A stretch of 26,905 nucleotides of DNA, taken from positions 137,471 through 164,375 of the forward strand of contig MU647049.1 of NCBI GenBank assembly GCA_026770585.1, written 5' to 3'. The DNA is from Baffinella frigidus. Its lineage: Eukaryota > Cryptophyceae > Cryptomonadales > Baffinellaceae. Positions 18,272-26,905 of this stretch are shown in pieces (positions within the stretch are counted from its first letter, which is position 1; each line of letters begins with the position of its first letter). The notes beneath the pieces were generated by a model. The model made no database searches. It had not been told where the DNA came from and worked only from the letters and a program-made list of their open reading frames with translations. A program made the translations under genes and the position numbers.

Positions 18272-18429
18272 CACGGTGTGTACAAACGGAGACAGGGTGA
18301 GACCTTCGTTACCGCCAACACGGCCGCCAAGTATGCACCTCCACCGAGGCTGTGTCTGATCAGGACCTAGAAAGCTGGCATGTGCACTCTACACGTTGTG
18401 CACGAAGGGAGAGAGGGTGAGACCTTTGT

Positions 18430-18512
18430 TATGGCTTCTCTGCAGAACCAGTTCCGGTGTCCGCCTATGTTGGGAGCTCGAAGAACCTAAAGGACCTAAA
18501 GGACCTTACTAC
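18430..18512 (+). mobile_element. SINE-like element, plus orientation, (CCTAAAGGA)n tail
   Basis: CTGCAGAACCAGTTCCGGTG..CCTATGTTGGGAGCTCGAAG followed by AACCTAAAGGACCTAAAGGACC. The order CTGCAGA .. ATGTTGGGAG .. (CCTAAAGGA)n is the same as in the minus-strand copies at 19-21 kb. Confidence 0.7.
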
Positions 18513-18576
18513 CGACATTGCGTGCAGGATGTCTGGGTTTGGCTGGGTGGGACACATGTAATCAATCAGGTTGATA

Positions 18577-18835
18577 AACCCCAAACCCTGAACCCTCAAC
18601 ACTCAACCCTAAACCAAGGATAAAACCCTAAACCCTTAACTCCAAACCCGAAACCCTAAACCCTAAATCCTGAACCCTGAACCCTGAACCCTAAACCCTA
18701 AACCCTAAACACTAAAACCTAAAACCTAAAACCTAAAACCATAAAGACTAAACCCTAAACCCCAAATCATGGAACACCCTAAACCCTTTCCTCTACACCA
18801 TACACCCTACAGTCCGAATCATAAATCCTAAATCG
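18577..18835 (+). repeat. Telomere-type array, CCCTAAA and CCTAAAA variants
   Basis: CCCTAAA, CCCTGAA, CCCTCAA and a short run of CCTAAAA, decaying toward the 3' end. No exon that I can recognise adjoins it. Confidence 0.88.
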
Positions 18836-18837
18836 TG

Positions 18838-19010
18838 AAGACGGGATACAGGGTGGTTCTCTTGGGGTGTTTGAGGACTGCCAAATGGCAGCACGCTCGC
18901 GCACACACCGAACCCAAGTCAGCCTTTATGAGGCTCATGGTATCCCATGGTTGAAGTATAAAAGCTCCAGCCACGGATACCCCACAAGGTGAGAGGGATT
19001 ATGTGGGGGG
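18838..19010 (-). repeat. ~170-bp dispersed repeat, copy 1
   Basis: GGGATACAGGGTGGTTCTCTTGGGGTGTTTGAG..AAGTCAGCCTTTATGAGGCTCATGGTATCCCA..CACGGATACCCCACAAGGTGAG. Two further copies at 19262-19440 and 20569-20760 are joined directly to the SINE-like unit, so this is the other part of a longer (~330-bp) element. Confidence 0.82.
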
Positions 19011-19133
19011 TGAGGTGAGATCAGCCACACACCAAAGATGAAGGGAGATAAATGAGAAATCAACAACATCGAGTTGCTTTACATAAATTCTGTAAAGCAG
19101 CTCGATCCGTAAAAGCCAGCAAAGTTAAGGGCA

Positions 19134-19440
19134 TCCTTTAGGTCCTTTAGGTTTTAATTTATCCCAATACGGCCCAACGACACGCCCTTCCGTGGAAAGG
19201 ACTGCAGAGAAAGCATTTTTGCTTTCGGATCACGTTTAGCTCTCCGGTGCAGAGGCTCGTGTAGAGGGGATAGAAGGGGGTTCTCTTGGGGTGTTTGAGG
19301 CGGCTGCCCAAGCGGGCGCGCGCTCGCCAACGCACCGAACCCAAGTCAGCCTTTATGAGGCTCATGGTATCCCACGTTTGAAGTATGAAAATTTCAACCA
19401 CGGATACCCCACAAGGTGATTGGGATTGTGTGGGGGGGTG
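19134..19440 (-). mobile_element. SINE-like element, near full unit
   Basis: On the minus strand: CACAACCTTGTGGGG-type part (19440-19262), then AGCCTCTGCAC-GGAGAGCTAAACG.., GCAAAAATGCTTTCTCTGCAG, TTCCACGGAAGGGCGTGTCG, TTGGGCCGTATTGGG, AATTAAAACCTAAAGGACCTAAAGGA (tail at 19134). GAAAGCAAAAATGCTTTC is a strong small hairpin in every copy. Confidence 0.75.
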
Positions 19441-19561
19441 AGGTGAAATCGGTTACAAAGGTGAAAGAAGAGAAATGTGGTTGTGAAGGGGCTTCTTCCT
19501 ATAAATCAGCTCGATCCCCAAAAGCCGTTAATTCCAATAATTCCGTGAATTCCAGCATCAA

Positions 19562-20053
19562 AGTCCTTTAGGTTTTCATTTTTCCCAACATAGCCCAACG
19601 ACACGCCTTTTCGTAGAAAAGATCTGCAGAAAAAGCATTTTTGCTTTCGGATCGCGTTGAGCTCTCCAGTGCAGAGGCTCGTGAAGAGGGGATACAGGGT
19701 GGTTCTCTTGGGGTGAGTGAAGGTACACTAACTGGTTCCTTTAGGTCCTTGAGGTTTTAATTTCGCCCAACATATGCCAACGGCACGCCGTTCCGTAGAA
19801 GGGATCTGCAGGGATTTTTTTTCGATTCAAGCATCCTTTAGGTCCTGTAGGTTTTGTTTTCTCCCAACATACGCCAACGGCACGTCGTTCCGTAGAAGGG
19901 ATCTGCAGAGAAAGCATTTTTAGCATACTTTAGGTCCTTGAGGTTTTAAATGCTCCCACCATGGCCCCACGACACGCCTTTCCGTAGAAAAGATCTGCAG
20001 AGAAAGCATTTTTGCTTTCGGATCGCGTTGAGCTCTCCAGTGCAGAGGCTCGT
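19562..20053 (-). mobile_element. Four stacked SINE-like 3' units
   Basis: Successive minus-strand units at 19562-19682, 19736-19812, 19829-19923 and 19927-20053. Each ends in one or two CCTAAAGGA-type 9-mers, several truncated at or near GCATTTTT. Head-to-tail order with tails abutting the next unit points to repeated insertion or tandem copying at the tail. Confidence 0.78.
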
Positions 20054-20190
20054 GAAGAGGGGATGGTGGGTGGTGGGGTGTTTGAGTTAGGCCAATGAGG
20101 CACAGGCTCGCGCATACAGGTCCTTTACAAGTGGAGCGTATGGAGCTTTAATGAACGCCATACAGCAGCACGAACGAAAGTTGGTCAGTG

Positions 20191-20760
20191 CCTTAGGTCC
20201 TTTAGGTCCTTTAGATTTTAATTTCTCCCAGCATGGCCCAACGACACGCCCTTCCATAAAAAGGATCTGCAGAGAAAGCATTTTTGCTTTTGGATCGCGT
20301 TTAGCTCTCCAGTGCAGAGGCTCGTCCTTTAGGTCCTTTAGGTTTTAATTTCGCCCAACATATGCCAACGACACGCCGTTCCGTAGAAGGGATCTGCAGA
20401 GAAAGCATTTTTGCTTTCGGATCGCGTTGAGCTCTCCAGTGCCTTTAGGTCCTTTAGGTTTTAAATACTCCCAACATGGCCCAACGACACGCCGTTCCGT
20501 AGAAGGGATCTGCAGAGAAAGCATTTTTGCTTTCGGATCGCGTTTCGCTCTCCAGTGCAGAGGCTCGTGAAGACAGGATAAAGGGTGGCTCTCTTGGGGT
20601 GTTTGAGACTGCCCAAGTGGGCGCGCGCTCGCATACACACCGAGCCCAAGTCAGCCTTTCTGAGGATCATGGTATCCCACGGTTGAAGTGTAAGGGCTCC
20701 AACCACGGATACCCCACAAGGTGAGGTGGTTTGTGTGGGGATTGTGTGGGGATGTGAGGT
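20191..20760 (-). mobile_element. Three directly abutting SINE-like units plus the companion repeat
   Basis: Units 20191-20325, 20326-20441 and 20442-20569 join without spacer: the CCTTTAGGTCCTTTAGG of one follows directly on GCAGAGGCTCG or CTCCAGTG of the previous. The ~170-bp companion repeat continues to 20760. Short ORFs here reading 'LKPKGPKG' are translations of the 9-mer tail. Confidence 0.8.
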
Positions 20761-20979
20761 TACATCAGACAGACACCAAAGATGAAAGGAGAGAAAATGT
20801 GGTGGGGATGTGAGGTGAGATCAGCCAGACACCGAAGATGAAAGGAGAACAAAAAATGTGGTTGTGTAGGGGTTTTCCCTAATGTACACAAGTCAGTAGA
20901 GTCAGGGGCAAGACTAGCAAGAGTTATTCTATTGTCATCAACGTTCGCTTACCACCGATGCAGGGCTGGCAGCCTCCCT

Positions 20980-21006
20980 CCCTCCCTCCCTCCCTCCCTC
21001 CCTCCC
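20980..21006. repeat. (CCCT)n microsatellite
   Basis: Seven CCCT units within CCTCCCTCCCT, in non-coding sequence. Confidence 0.9.
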
Positions 21007-21142
21007 TTACTCCCCCCCTCCTTGATTTGATAAGCCAGGTCCGCGTGGGGGGGAGGGTTTCCACAGACCTGAGCTGGGAGTCGGGTCCCCACGGGACAAA
21101 GACGCGTTTTCCCTCGTCGAAGACAAAGCAGAGGCTCGTTAG

Positions 21143-21280
21143 GGAGCTCCGTGAGGTCCTTGAGGTCCTTGAGGTTTTGACTTCTCCCAACATATGCCAA
21201 CTACACGCCCTTCCGTAGAAAGGACTGCAAAGAAAGGTCCTTCAGGTCCTTTAGGTCCTTTAGGTCCTTTAAGCATTTTT
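21143..21280 (-). mobile_element. SINE-like 3' end fragments with long 9-mer tails
   Basis: Tail CTCCGTGAGGTCCTTGAGGTCCTTGAGG then TTTTGACTTCTCCCAACATATGCC..CTTCCGTAGAAAGGACTGCA, followed by a second tail of four GGTCCTTTA units ending in AAGCATTTTT. Same minus orientation as the neighbours. Confidence 0.72.
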
Positions 21281-21581
21281 GGGGCTCACAACCTGAGCCT
21301 CATGTACACAAATCAAATCAGATCAGAAGTTTGGCCAAAGTTGACCTGTCAACTTGAGGCTCTTACACCGCGAGTTTGCGCAAAAGACAGGAGAAGCCGG
21401 AACCTAACGCCCCCCCCCCTCATCACCAGCCTCTCTACCAGCACCTACCTGGCTAACATCGGCGAGGACTCTGGTGTGAGGGCGCACTAGGCATCGCACA
21501 CCCCAGACGTGGGCCCTTTTTGTGCGAGTTTCGGACAAACTGCGCCAAAAGCACCTAGGCGCACCTCGGCAGACGCGCGGA

Positions 21582-24500
21582 ATGCCGTTCCAATGGACGC
21601 TGGCGGCCGCGCTAGGACTGTGCCTCGCCGCAACATTCGTCGCCGGAGATGACTCCGTCATGCAGGTGCGCAAATCCGGGCTAGGCTCCTCCCTCAGAGT
21701 TTTTTTGGTTGCAAACAGATGTCTCAAGGATGCACACAGCGCAGGGTTGCTGCGACGGTGGCTGCAGCATGGGTGTTGGCTGCTGTCACGGGAAGTGGAC
21801 GCGTACAGCGGATATTCTGCGTGAGGTGCTGTGAGCATGGCAGTTTGGGGCGAGGATCGACCCCTCGCAAAGCGCAGGGCTCTTTGCGTGAGAGCCATGA
21901 TGGCTCTCCCAGGGCGTACCCTGGACGGCGTTGACGAAAAGAAGTGACACTACGCGCGTGCAGGTGCCCAAGTGCCCATTTCCCTGCGGAGACAACGACG
22001 CGCTCCTTTGCTCGCAGCACGAGGTGCCTCCCGCCACCACCCACCACATCCATTTTTGGCAGGAGGGAGTCTCAAGTGTTTTCAAGGGGTTGGACATCCC
22101 GCGGTAGAAATAGATTGTGCGAAATGTTTTGTACTGCTCGGTTGCATTCAAGAGTCTGGGCCACACCAAGACCACCCAATCCGCTGAGGCCCCTGAGTCC
22201 CACCAGCAACCCTTGCAGCTTATAACCGGGTCGGGTACTGTAGTAAATTTCAGCTAAACCGGACATATCTGTCCGTATCTCCCGTCAGCAATTCTGATGC
22301 TCCTAGGGCCTCCTACCGTAGGTTTCCTACGAATATCAAAAAAAAAATCATTCCCCGGATTCTTGCAAGGATCCGGTGAAAGCTGCTATGGGTTGCTGGT
22401 GGTCAACTTAATTTCTTTACACCCAACGTGAACGGATTTGTACCGCACAACAGGGAAATCAACGCCCAGCCTCCTCATTTTGAGGAGACCAGATTAACTG
22501 AGACAGAGCTGGACCCTTCCCGGTTTCTCTCGTCCCTTCCCGGGTTCCTTCTCAGACCAGATTAACGACCCTTCTCGGGTTCGTTCTCAGACCAGATTCA
22601 CTCAGACAGAGCAAGGCCCTTCCCGGTTTCGTTCTCGTCACGGTCACACACCCCGCGCGGGCCACGGAGGGCCCTTGAAGGGGTTATTCAAAAGTCAATG
22701 TTTAGGGGGAAACGGTATTCAAAAGTCATTTTTTAGGAGAAAAGGGCTCCAAAGGCGACCCAACGGCTCCAAGAACGGGGTTCGTTCCCGTCCCGGCCGC
22801 ATACCCCACGCGGGTCGGTCAAGCGTCTCACCGCTTCCTTTCTGACTATTCTCAAGTTGACAGAAGTTGCTACGCGGACGGGCCCAAAAACCTGTGGGTT
22901 CTACTCGCGGTAGTAAAGCGACTGCGTAATAGTAGTAAAGCGACTGCACTTACGTTGACACTCTGGGTGTGCGGTGCAAGTCCGTCAACTTTGGAGCGGA
23001 AATGAGCCCGGGCTCACGAAATTTGATCTCGGAACATACCAGAATCTGGTCACAAAAGACGTAAGATAGCATCATTATATGCCTAAAAGAGCATATGCAT
23101 GCTTATCTTCGGCGTCGGACGCCTGAGATACTGGGACAGAACCTGTCTTGTTTAAAAAATGAATTGGTCCCATCCCCTCGGCAGATTGTGACGCGGGGGG
23201 AGGACCGAACAGTCGATTTCCGACCTATTCCCAAAAGTTGATTTCGCACCAAGATTGCGACTTCTTGAGTTGTAGCCAGGCGAATTCGCCTGGCTGTCAA
23301 GGCGAATTCGAGGACTGAGAATCGACTGTTTGGTCCTTGCGTGAGGTTATGAGGCTGGCCTGACGAAAATGGACAAATGGCTTGGGCAGATTGTGAAGCA
23401 GGGGGGGAACGTGTCCATGGAGCTGCCGGTGGGTCTCACAGTAGAGGACGGGTGCGCACTCCCCCGAAATTCACCTCTCGGTCTCAGTCTGTTTGGTCTC
23501 ACCACTTTGGTGACACCAGGCTCTTTTCCGCTCCAAAGTTGACGGGTTTGTACCTCACACCCAGGATGTCAACTTACGAATAGTCAGCCGACCGGACTGA
23601 GAGAAAGCTAGGAGGAATTTCATCTCGAAAGATAACTGAATCAGTTCCCTGATTAGCGTTTTAATTTAATTAGGAGGCCTGATTAAATTTACTATGCCCT
23701 TACGTATTTCTCCTATTCAACCTCCTATTGAAAAGGAACTGATTCAGTTATCTTCCGAGATGAAAATACCCACGTCACCTTTGAGATTCTTTCTCAGCTT
23801 TGGCTTGGCGTTGCCATTTCTTACTCTGAGGGCTTGAAATACCGGGGTTGTACCAGAAATGCCTGAGATAGATGCCCTGCGAAATAGATTCTACCACTTA
23901 GCAGCGGCCGAGGTCCTTTTCGCCTTGAAATTCCGGTTAGGTTCCAGGGCAATGGATACGATTCTAGCAGAGCCAATGTGGAAAGACTTGGCCAATTCTG
24001 AGAACCTGAACCTGTGAACCTGATAGCAACAACTTTTCAAGCGGACGTGATGACTTTTTTTTCTCGAAATTTTAATTTTAATCGTCATCACGTCCGCTTA
24101 AAACGTTGTTGCTCTCAGGTTCTCAGGTTCTCAGTTTCTCATAATTGGCCGAGTCTTTCCACATTGGCTCTACACATAGTTTAGATGCACTGTATCCGTG
24201 AAGCCCCTGGTGGCTGCTAAGTGGTAGGTGACGCGGTGGGTGTGATTCAGGTGGGATATCCGTGTGCACAATGACGACCAGGGCCCCTCAGGCAGCAAAT
24301 TCAAGGTCGAAACCCTCCCAACACGCCAACTTTGGTCAACCTGATTTGATTTGCCCCTTCGAACGACTTGACCAACTCGCTTAAGACAGAGAGAGAGGAA
24401 AAAGCGCGTTTATTATGGATCGAAAGCAACATGGCCACCATGTATCCCCTTGCGCGAAGGCCTTGGAAGACTAGCACCCAACCACCTCCAAAATCATCCC

Positions 24501-26797
24501 GCGCTGACCAGGCCCGCGGGGAAGCCCCCTCAAATGACGAGGGATGCAGTGTCAGGATCCCAGGCCGCATGCCTGTGCACCCCCACTAGGGCGGTCACGT
24601 TACCAAACATCGGAGTTCCCCACTACATCGGAGTTCCCCACCGAGTTACCTAGCTATATGCAGGGGTTACCGTTTCCCTCTCCAAAGTTGACGGGGTTGT
24701 ACCGCGAAACCACGATGTCAACTTGTAGGGACAGTCCCTCCAACCCTGACGGCTGGGGCAAATCGACGATTTTCGATTCCCCAATTTCAAGGGGAATAGG
24801 AGCCGTTGAAGCCGGAATCCGGCTTCATGCAAAGGTGAAAATGGCTCCAAAAAAATCGATGATTTGCCCAGGCTGGGTCGGATCCCTCTCCCCGTCGCCA
24901 TTCACGGACCTCTTCCGGGTCTGATCCCTCCCCGAGAGAGACACCCTGAAGAATGCAAACACGGCCGCAATTTATGCACCCCCACCGAGGCGCTGGTTGA
25001 GCCCAACGAGCGAAATAATTCTTCGCTTCTTCTTCGCTTCCGAGGGCTGGGGTGATCACGATTTCGTGTTCGTGATGTATTAGCTGAGATTTGTCGGCCG
25101 ACCCGGGCCTTCTCTTAGTCTAAAGTTCGGTTCAGCCTACGTTGAATGCAGGCACCGTCTTGCCCATTTCTAGGGGTCGCTCCCTATCGATGCGGAGGAA
25201 GAAGTCGACGAAGAAGGGATTCACTATTGTGAGGCTTCACTGCACAGCAGTGCTTTGAATCGCGCGGGTTTCATCAGGTTTTCATCAGTGCCTGAATCGC
25301 GCGGGTTTCGTCAGGTTATCCACGGAGGGCTCTTCGGGGGTTATTCAAAAGTCAATTTGCATAGGCAAAACGATATTCCAAAGTCAATTTTCAATTGAAA
25401 ACGGCTCCAAGGGTGACCCAACGGCTCCAAGAACGGGGCTGGGATAACCCTCAAAGGGCCCTGTGTGGGATCAGTGCTCTGAATCGCGCGGTTTTTGGCA
25501 GGTTATGATCCTCGATGCGCCGAACTTCCTCAAGTATAAGCTCAAGAAACCTTACGTTGTATCCTCCCAGCCCTCCCACTCCAACACCACACAGTGGGCT
25601 TCTGTGGGCTGGGGCGGCCTGTGAGGGCGGGGCCGTGGACGGAGGAGCTTGTGGAGCTTGTGCCCACCACGTTCGTGTGAACAGTCCAGGGCCGTATTCG
25701 AGCACAACCGGATCGGTCAACCTATTTTTCTTGTTACCAAGTAAGAATTGCTGTGTGCAAAGACATCTTATTCACCAACATATCAATATTCGACCAGATT
25801 TTTGGTTGTTCGCCAGAGTAAGAGGCCAAGGAACCTTACGCTGTATTCTCCGAGCCCCCCCACTCCACAGAGCGGGCTACGAAGGGATTTCGTGAACAAC
25901 TTTATCCTTAGCCCCCTACGGATTTCGTGAACAACTTTATCCTTAGCCCCCTACGGTAGCCATCCATTATTTTTATTTTTTATTTTTTAACCTTACTCTG
26001 TATCCTCCGAGCCCTCCCCACTTTTTTGTTTTTAACGCAGGGCTCCATGGGGGGTTATTGAAAAGTCAACGCCGTTGACATTGTCATTCCGAACTACACC
26101 GTTTACATTGTCATTCCGAACTCAGTGTGGTCGCAGTAATTCGGAAACCGATTCGCATGTTCCAATGAATACGGAATTGTGCGGTCAAATGTTCAAAAGG
26201 GTTTGTCAAAACCGGGTCCATTTCTGTCAAACAATTGGCAGAACCTTATTATGTATCCTCCGAAGCCTTCCTACCTTTTTTTGTAAAGCAGAGACGTCTT
26301 ATGCCACAAACATGGCCACCATCCACACAGCGCACTTCGAAGGGTTGTCGAATACGCTCAGAACTAGGGCCCTACGGTAGGCAACCCGTAGGGACATAGG
26401 GGAATTCCTACGGATAAGGTAACGGAAACTCGGGCTCTCAGCGCCCGAAAATCCCTTCGTAACCCGTTGTTTTGCACGTATTTCTCGTCGACCCATGCGA
26501 TCTTCCCAGAACTCTTCTCAGGACCTTGAATTTGACCAGGAATTGCGTATTGGGTTCCCCACTCCAACATTCCAACCCCAGACCTGAACCGATCCGTTGA
26601 GCATTTTCCGCTCGTGCAAACCTTTCCGGCGTTTTACACCGGGCTAACCAATCGTAAGTTAACCACACCGTCGTAAGTTGACCATCGTAAATTGACCGTG
26701 TAAGTTGACCGTCGTAAGTTGACCGGTGGGTGACTTTTGGCAGTGGTGTGAGGGCCACGAGCTGCTCAACAAGCCGATTTCGTGCATGTCCCTCCAG
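21582..26797 (+). CDS. Probable secreted Cys-containing protein of unknown function, at least 5 exons, incomplete at the right edge
   Basis: Proposed exons: 21582-21665 (MPFQWTLAAALGLCLAATFV.., ending GDDSVMQ), 21964-22023 (VPKCPFPCGDNDALLCSQHE), 23390-23428 (IVKQGGNVSMELP), 25502-25555 (VMILDAPNFLKYKLKKPY), 26744-~26797 (WCEGHELLNKPISCMSLQ). Each starts after CAG, all are phase 0, and the first four end at GT. The first exon is a textbook signal peptide with likely cleavage after VAG, so the product enters the secretory route (or a plastid, but no transit stretch follows). Cys pairs (KCPFPC, ALLC, WC, ISC) fit disulfides. I do not recognise the family. The model is supported by relics: GCAG|ATTGTGACGCGGGGGG at 23182 copies exon 3, and CAAGGAACCTTACGCTGTAT at 25825 copies the exon 4 end. 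Additional exons could be missing, and exon 5 may continue past the window or be cut by the right-edge element. Exon 3 could alternatively run to 23451. Confidence 0.5.
22670..22800 (+). repeat. Dispersed repeat 'GGGTTATTCAAAAGTCAA' (copy 1)
   Basis: GGGGTTATTCAAAAGTCAAT.. ..TATTCAAAAGTCATTTTTTA.. GACCCAACGGCTCCAAGAAC. A second copy is at 25336-25440 and a fragment at 26052-26070. In an intron of the proposed secreted-protein gene. Confidence 0.8.
22840..23030. repeat. Dispersed 'GTTGAC' family copy
   Basis: GACTATTCTCAAGTTGACAG near 22844 and ACACTCTGGGTGTGCGGTGC..CGTCAACTTTGGAGCGGAAA near 22958-23003, followed by GAGCCCGGGCTCACGAAATT. Same motif order as the 5740-5830 and 5925-6020 copies. 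Confidence 0.6.
23150..23345. mobile_element. Inverted-repeat element with nested palindrome
   Basis: GGACCGAACAGTCGATTTCC and GAATCGACTGTTTGGTCC are inverted; inside lies the perfect palindrome AGCCAGGCGAATTCGCCTGGCT (about 23275-23296). The left flank carries the relic of exon 3 of the secreted-protein gene. Confidence 0.7.
23464..23612 (+). repeat. Dispersed 'GTTGACGG-TTTGTACC' family, well-preserved copy
   Basis: TTCACCTCTCGGTCTCAGTC.., TTGGTGACACCAGGCTCTTTTCCGC, AAAGTTGACGGGTTTGTACC, GATGTCAACTTACGAATAGTCAG, GACTGAGAGAAAGCTAGG. It abuts the 23619 MITE. Confidence 0.68.
23619..23764. mobile_element. MITE family 'TTCATCTCGGAAGATAACTG' (copy 2, 146 bp, inverted relative to copy 1)
   Basis: Tips TTCATCTCGAAAGATAACTG and its partner ending ATCTTCCGAGATGAA; interior AATTAGGAGGCCTGATTAAA and CTCCTATTCAACCTCCTATTG shared with 10288-10433. 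Confidence 0.92.
23892..24226. mobile_element. 'CCACTTAGCAGC' MITE (copy 2) interrupted by another element
   Basis: Outer tips TACCACTTAGCAGCGGCCGA and TGGCTGCTAAGTGGTA match 1533-1676; the inner 23969-24171 segment is absent from that copy. Confidence 0.87.
23969..24171. mobile_element. Nested hairpin element (203 bp) inside the 23892 MITE
   Basis: Tips AGAGCCAATGTGGAAAGACT and AGTCTTTCCACATTGGCTCT are perfect inverted repeats; further inward GCGGACGTGATGAC / GTCATCACGTCCGC. Single copy seen. Confidence 0.92.
24753..24871. mobile_element. Imperfect palindromic element
   Basis: GGGGCAAATCGACGATTTTC at the left and AAAAATCGATGATTTGCCCA at the right, with GAAGCCGGAATCCGGCTTC as an internal perfect palindrome near 24809-24827. 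In an intron of the proposed secreted-protein gene. Confidence 0.72.
25248..25501 (+). repeat. Three copies of the sequence preceding exon 4 of the secreted-protein gene
   Basis: CAGTGCTTTGAATCGCGCGGGTTTCATCAG|GTTTTC, CAGTGCCTGAATCGCGCGGGTTTCGTCAG|GTTATC and the real CAGTGCTCTGAATCGCGCGGTTTTTGGCAG|GTTATG. The 3' splice region exists in triplicate, separated by the 'TTATTCAAAAGTCAA' repeat. Confidence 0.82.
25825..25860 (+). pseudogene. Relic of the exon 4 3' end of the secreted-protein gene
   Basis: GCCAAGGAACCTTACGCTGT.. copies CTCAAGAAACCTTACGTTGT at the exon 4 donor (25541-25560) and the following TCTCC-AGCCC-CCCACTCC. Shorter versions lie at 25988-26020 and 26241-26275. Confidence 0.75.
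25886..25955. repeat. Perfect 35-bp tandem duplication
   Basis: GATTTCGTGAACAACTTTAT plus the next 15 bases (to CTACG) occurs at 25886-25920 and again at 25921-25955 with no difference; a very recent event or an assembly artefact. Confidence 0.95.
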
Positions 26798-26905
26798 GCC
26801 AGCCCCCCCCCCCCCACGCAGCGGGCTACGAAGGGATTTTCGGCCCAAATCGGGCCACCTTTCCGTTACCTTATCCGTAGGAACCCCCCTATGTCCCTAC
26901 GGATT
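26378..26905. mobile_element. Long terminal-inverted-repeat element running off the right edge
   Basis: The left arm CCCGTAGGGACATAGGGGAA..CCTACGGATAAGGTAACGGAAA..CGAAAATCCCTTCGTAACCCG (about 26386-26466) is the inverse of the right arm CGGGCTACGAAGGGATTTTC..TTTCCGTTACCTTATCCGTAGG..TATGTCCCTACGG (about 26823-26903). At least 528 bp, with TIRs near 80 bp. The proposed exon 5 of the secreted-protein gene lies between the arms, so either the arms are two solo elements in opposite orientation or the exon call is wrong. Confidence 0.75.
26652..26724 (+). repeat. Tandem CGTAAGTTGACC units
   Basis: Five irregular copies of (T)CGTAAGTTGACC, four with GTAAGT and one with GTAAAT, ending about 20 bases before the proposed exon 5 acceptor (26743). 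Confidence 0.85.

Noticed and set aside
20982-21193. Gly-Arg-Glu-Gly repeat protein on the minus strand
   Set aside because: Translation of a CCCT microsatellite and a SINE-like tail.
24870-24911. SPSPFTDLFR segment before GTCTGATCC as an exon of the secreted-protein gene
   Set aside because: It is a possible exon, but has no relic or motif support and follows directly on a palindromic element; not enough evidence to include.

Overview
This is nuclear DNA from a photosynthetic, flagellated eukaryote, most likely an alga with a complex (secondary, red-derived) plastid. Three things support this. Genes are split into many short exons with mostly GT-AG introns. One gene encodes 15-cis-zeta-carotene isomerase (Z-ISO) with a signal peptide ending in AQA-FSFAP followed by an Arg/Ala-rich transit-like stretch, the classic bipartite leader of cryptophytes, diatoms, haptophytes and relatives. 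Another gene encodes the start of the flagellar protein IFT81. I cannot fix the lineage further from sequence alone.

Layout. (1) 1-2739, minus strand: 5' part of an IFT81-like gene, five exons, running off the left edge. (2) 2740-3547: divergent intergenic region. (3) 3548-13610, plus strand: a complete Z-ISO gene, 12 exons, about 379-386 residues spread over 10 kb. (4) 13611-15338: repeats and palindromic elements. (5) 15339-15734 minus and 16350/16495-17175 plus: two unrecognised open frames. (6) 17400-18275: four of the six copies of a ~121-bp palindromic MITE. (7) 18430-21240: a SINE-like family, densely stacked, with tails of the 9-mer CCTAAAGGA (on the minus strand for most copies). (8) 21582 to the right edge, plus strand: a probable secreted Cys-containing protein of unknown function, at least five exons, cut by or ending near a long inverted-repeat element at the right edge.

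The striking feature is the introns. In IFT81 and Z-ISO many introns consist largely, sometimes wholly, of degenerate telomere-type heptamers (CCCTAAA, CCCTACA, CCCGAAA, CCCTGAA, CCCCAAA), always with the C-rich strand as the sense strand, so the arrays flip orientation with the gene. Several introns are bounded by short duplications of exon sequence around AG|GT, and the larger Z-ISO introns carry degraded extra copies of the adjoining exon ends, some placed behind a heptamer tract plus AG. This looks like introns created or enlarged by telomere-repeat insertion with target duplication, a candidate new intron-gain process. Intergenic and intronic space is otherwise filled by several families of non-coding palindromic elements, some nested in each other.

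The genes do not form a pathway. Exon calls were made by eye from reading frame, splice sites and recalled family motifs; no alignment or transcript data were available.
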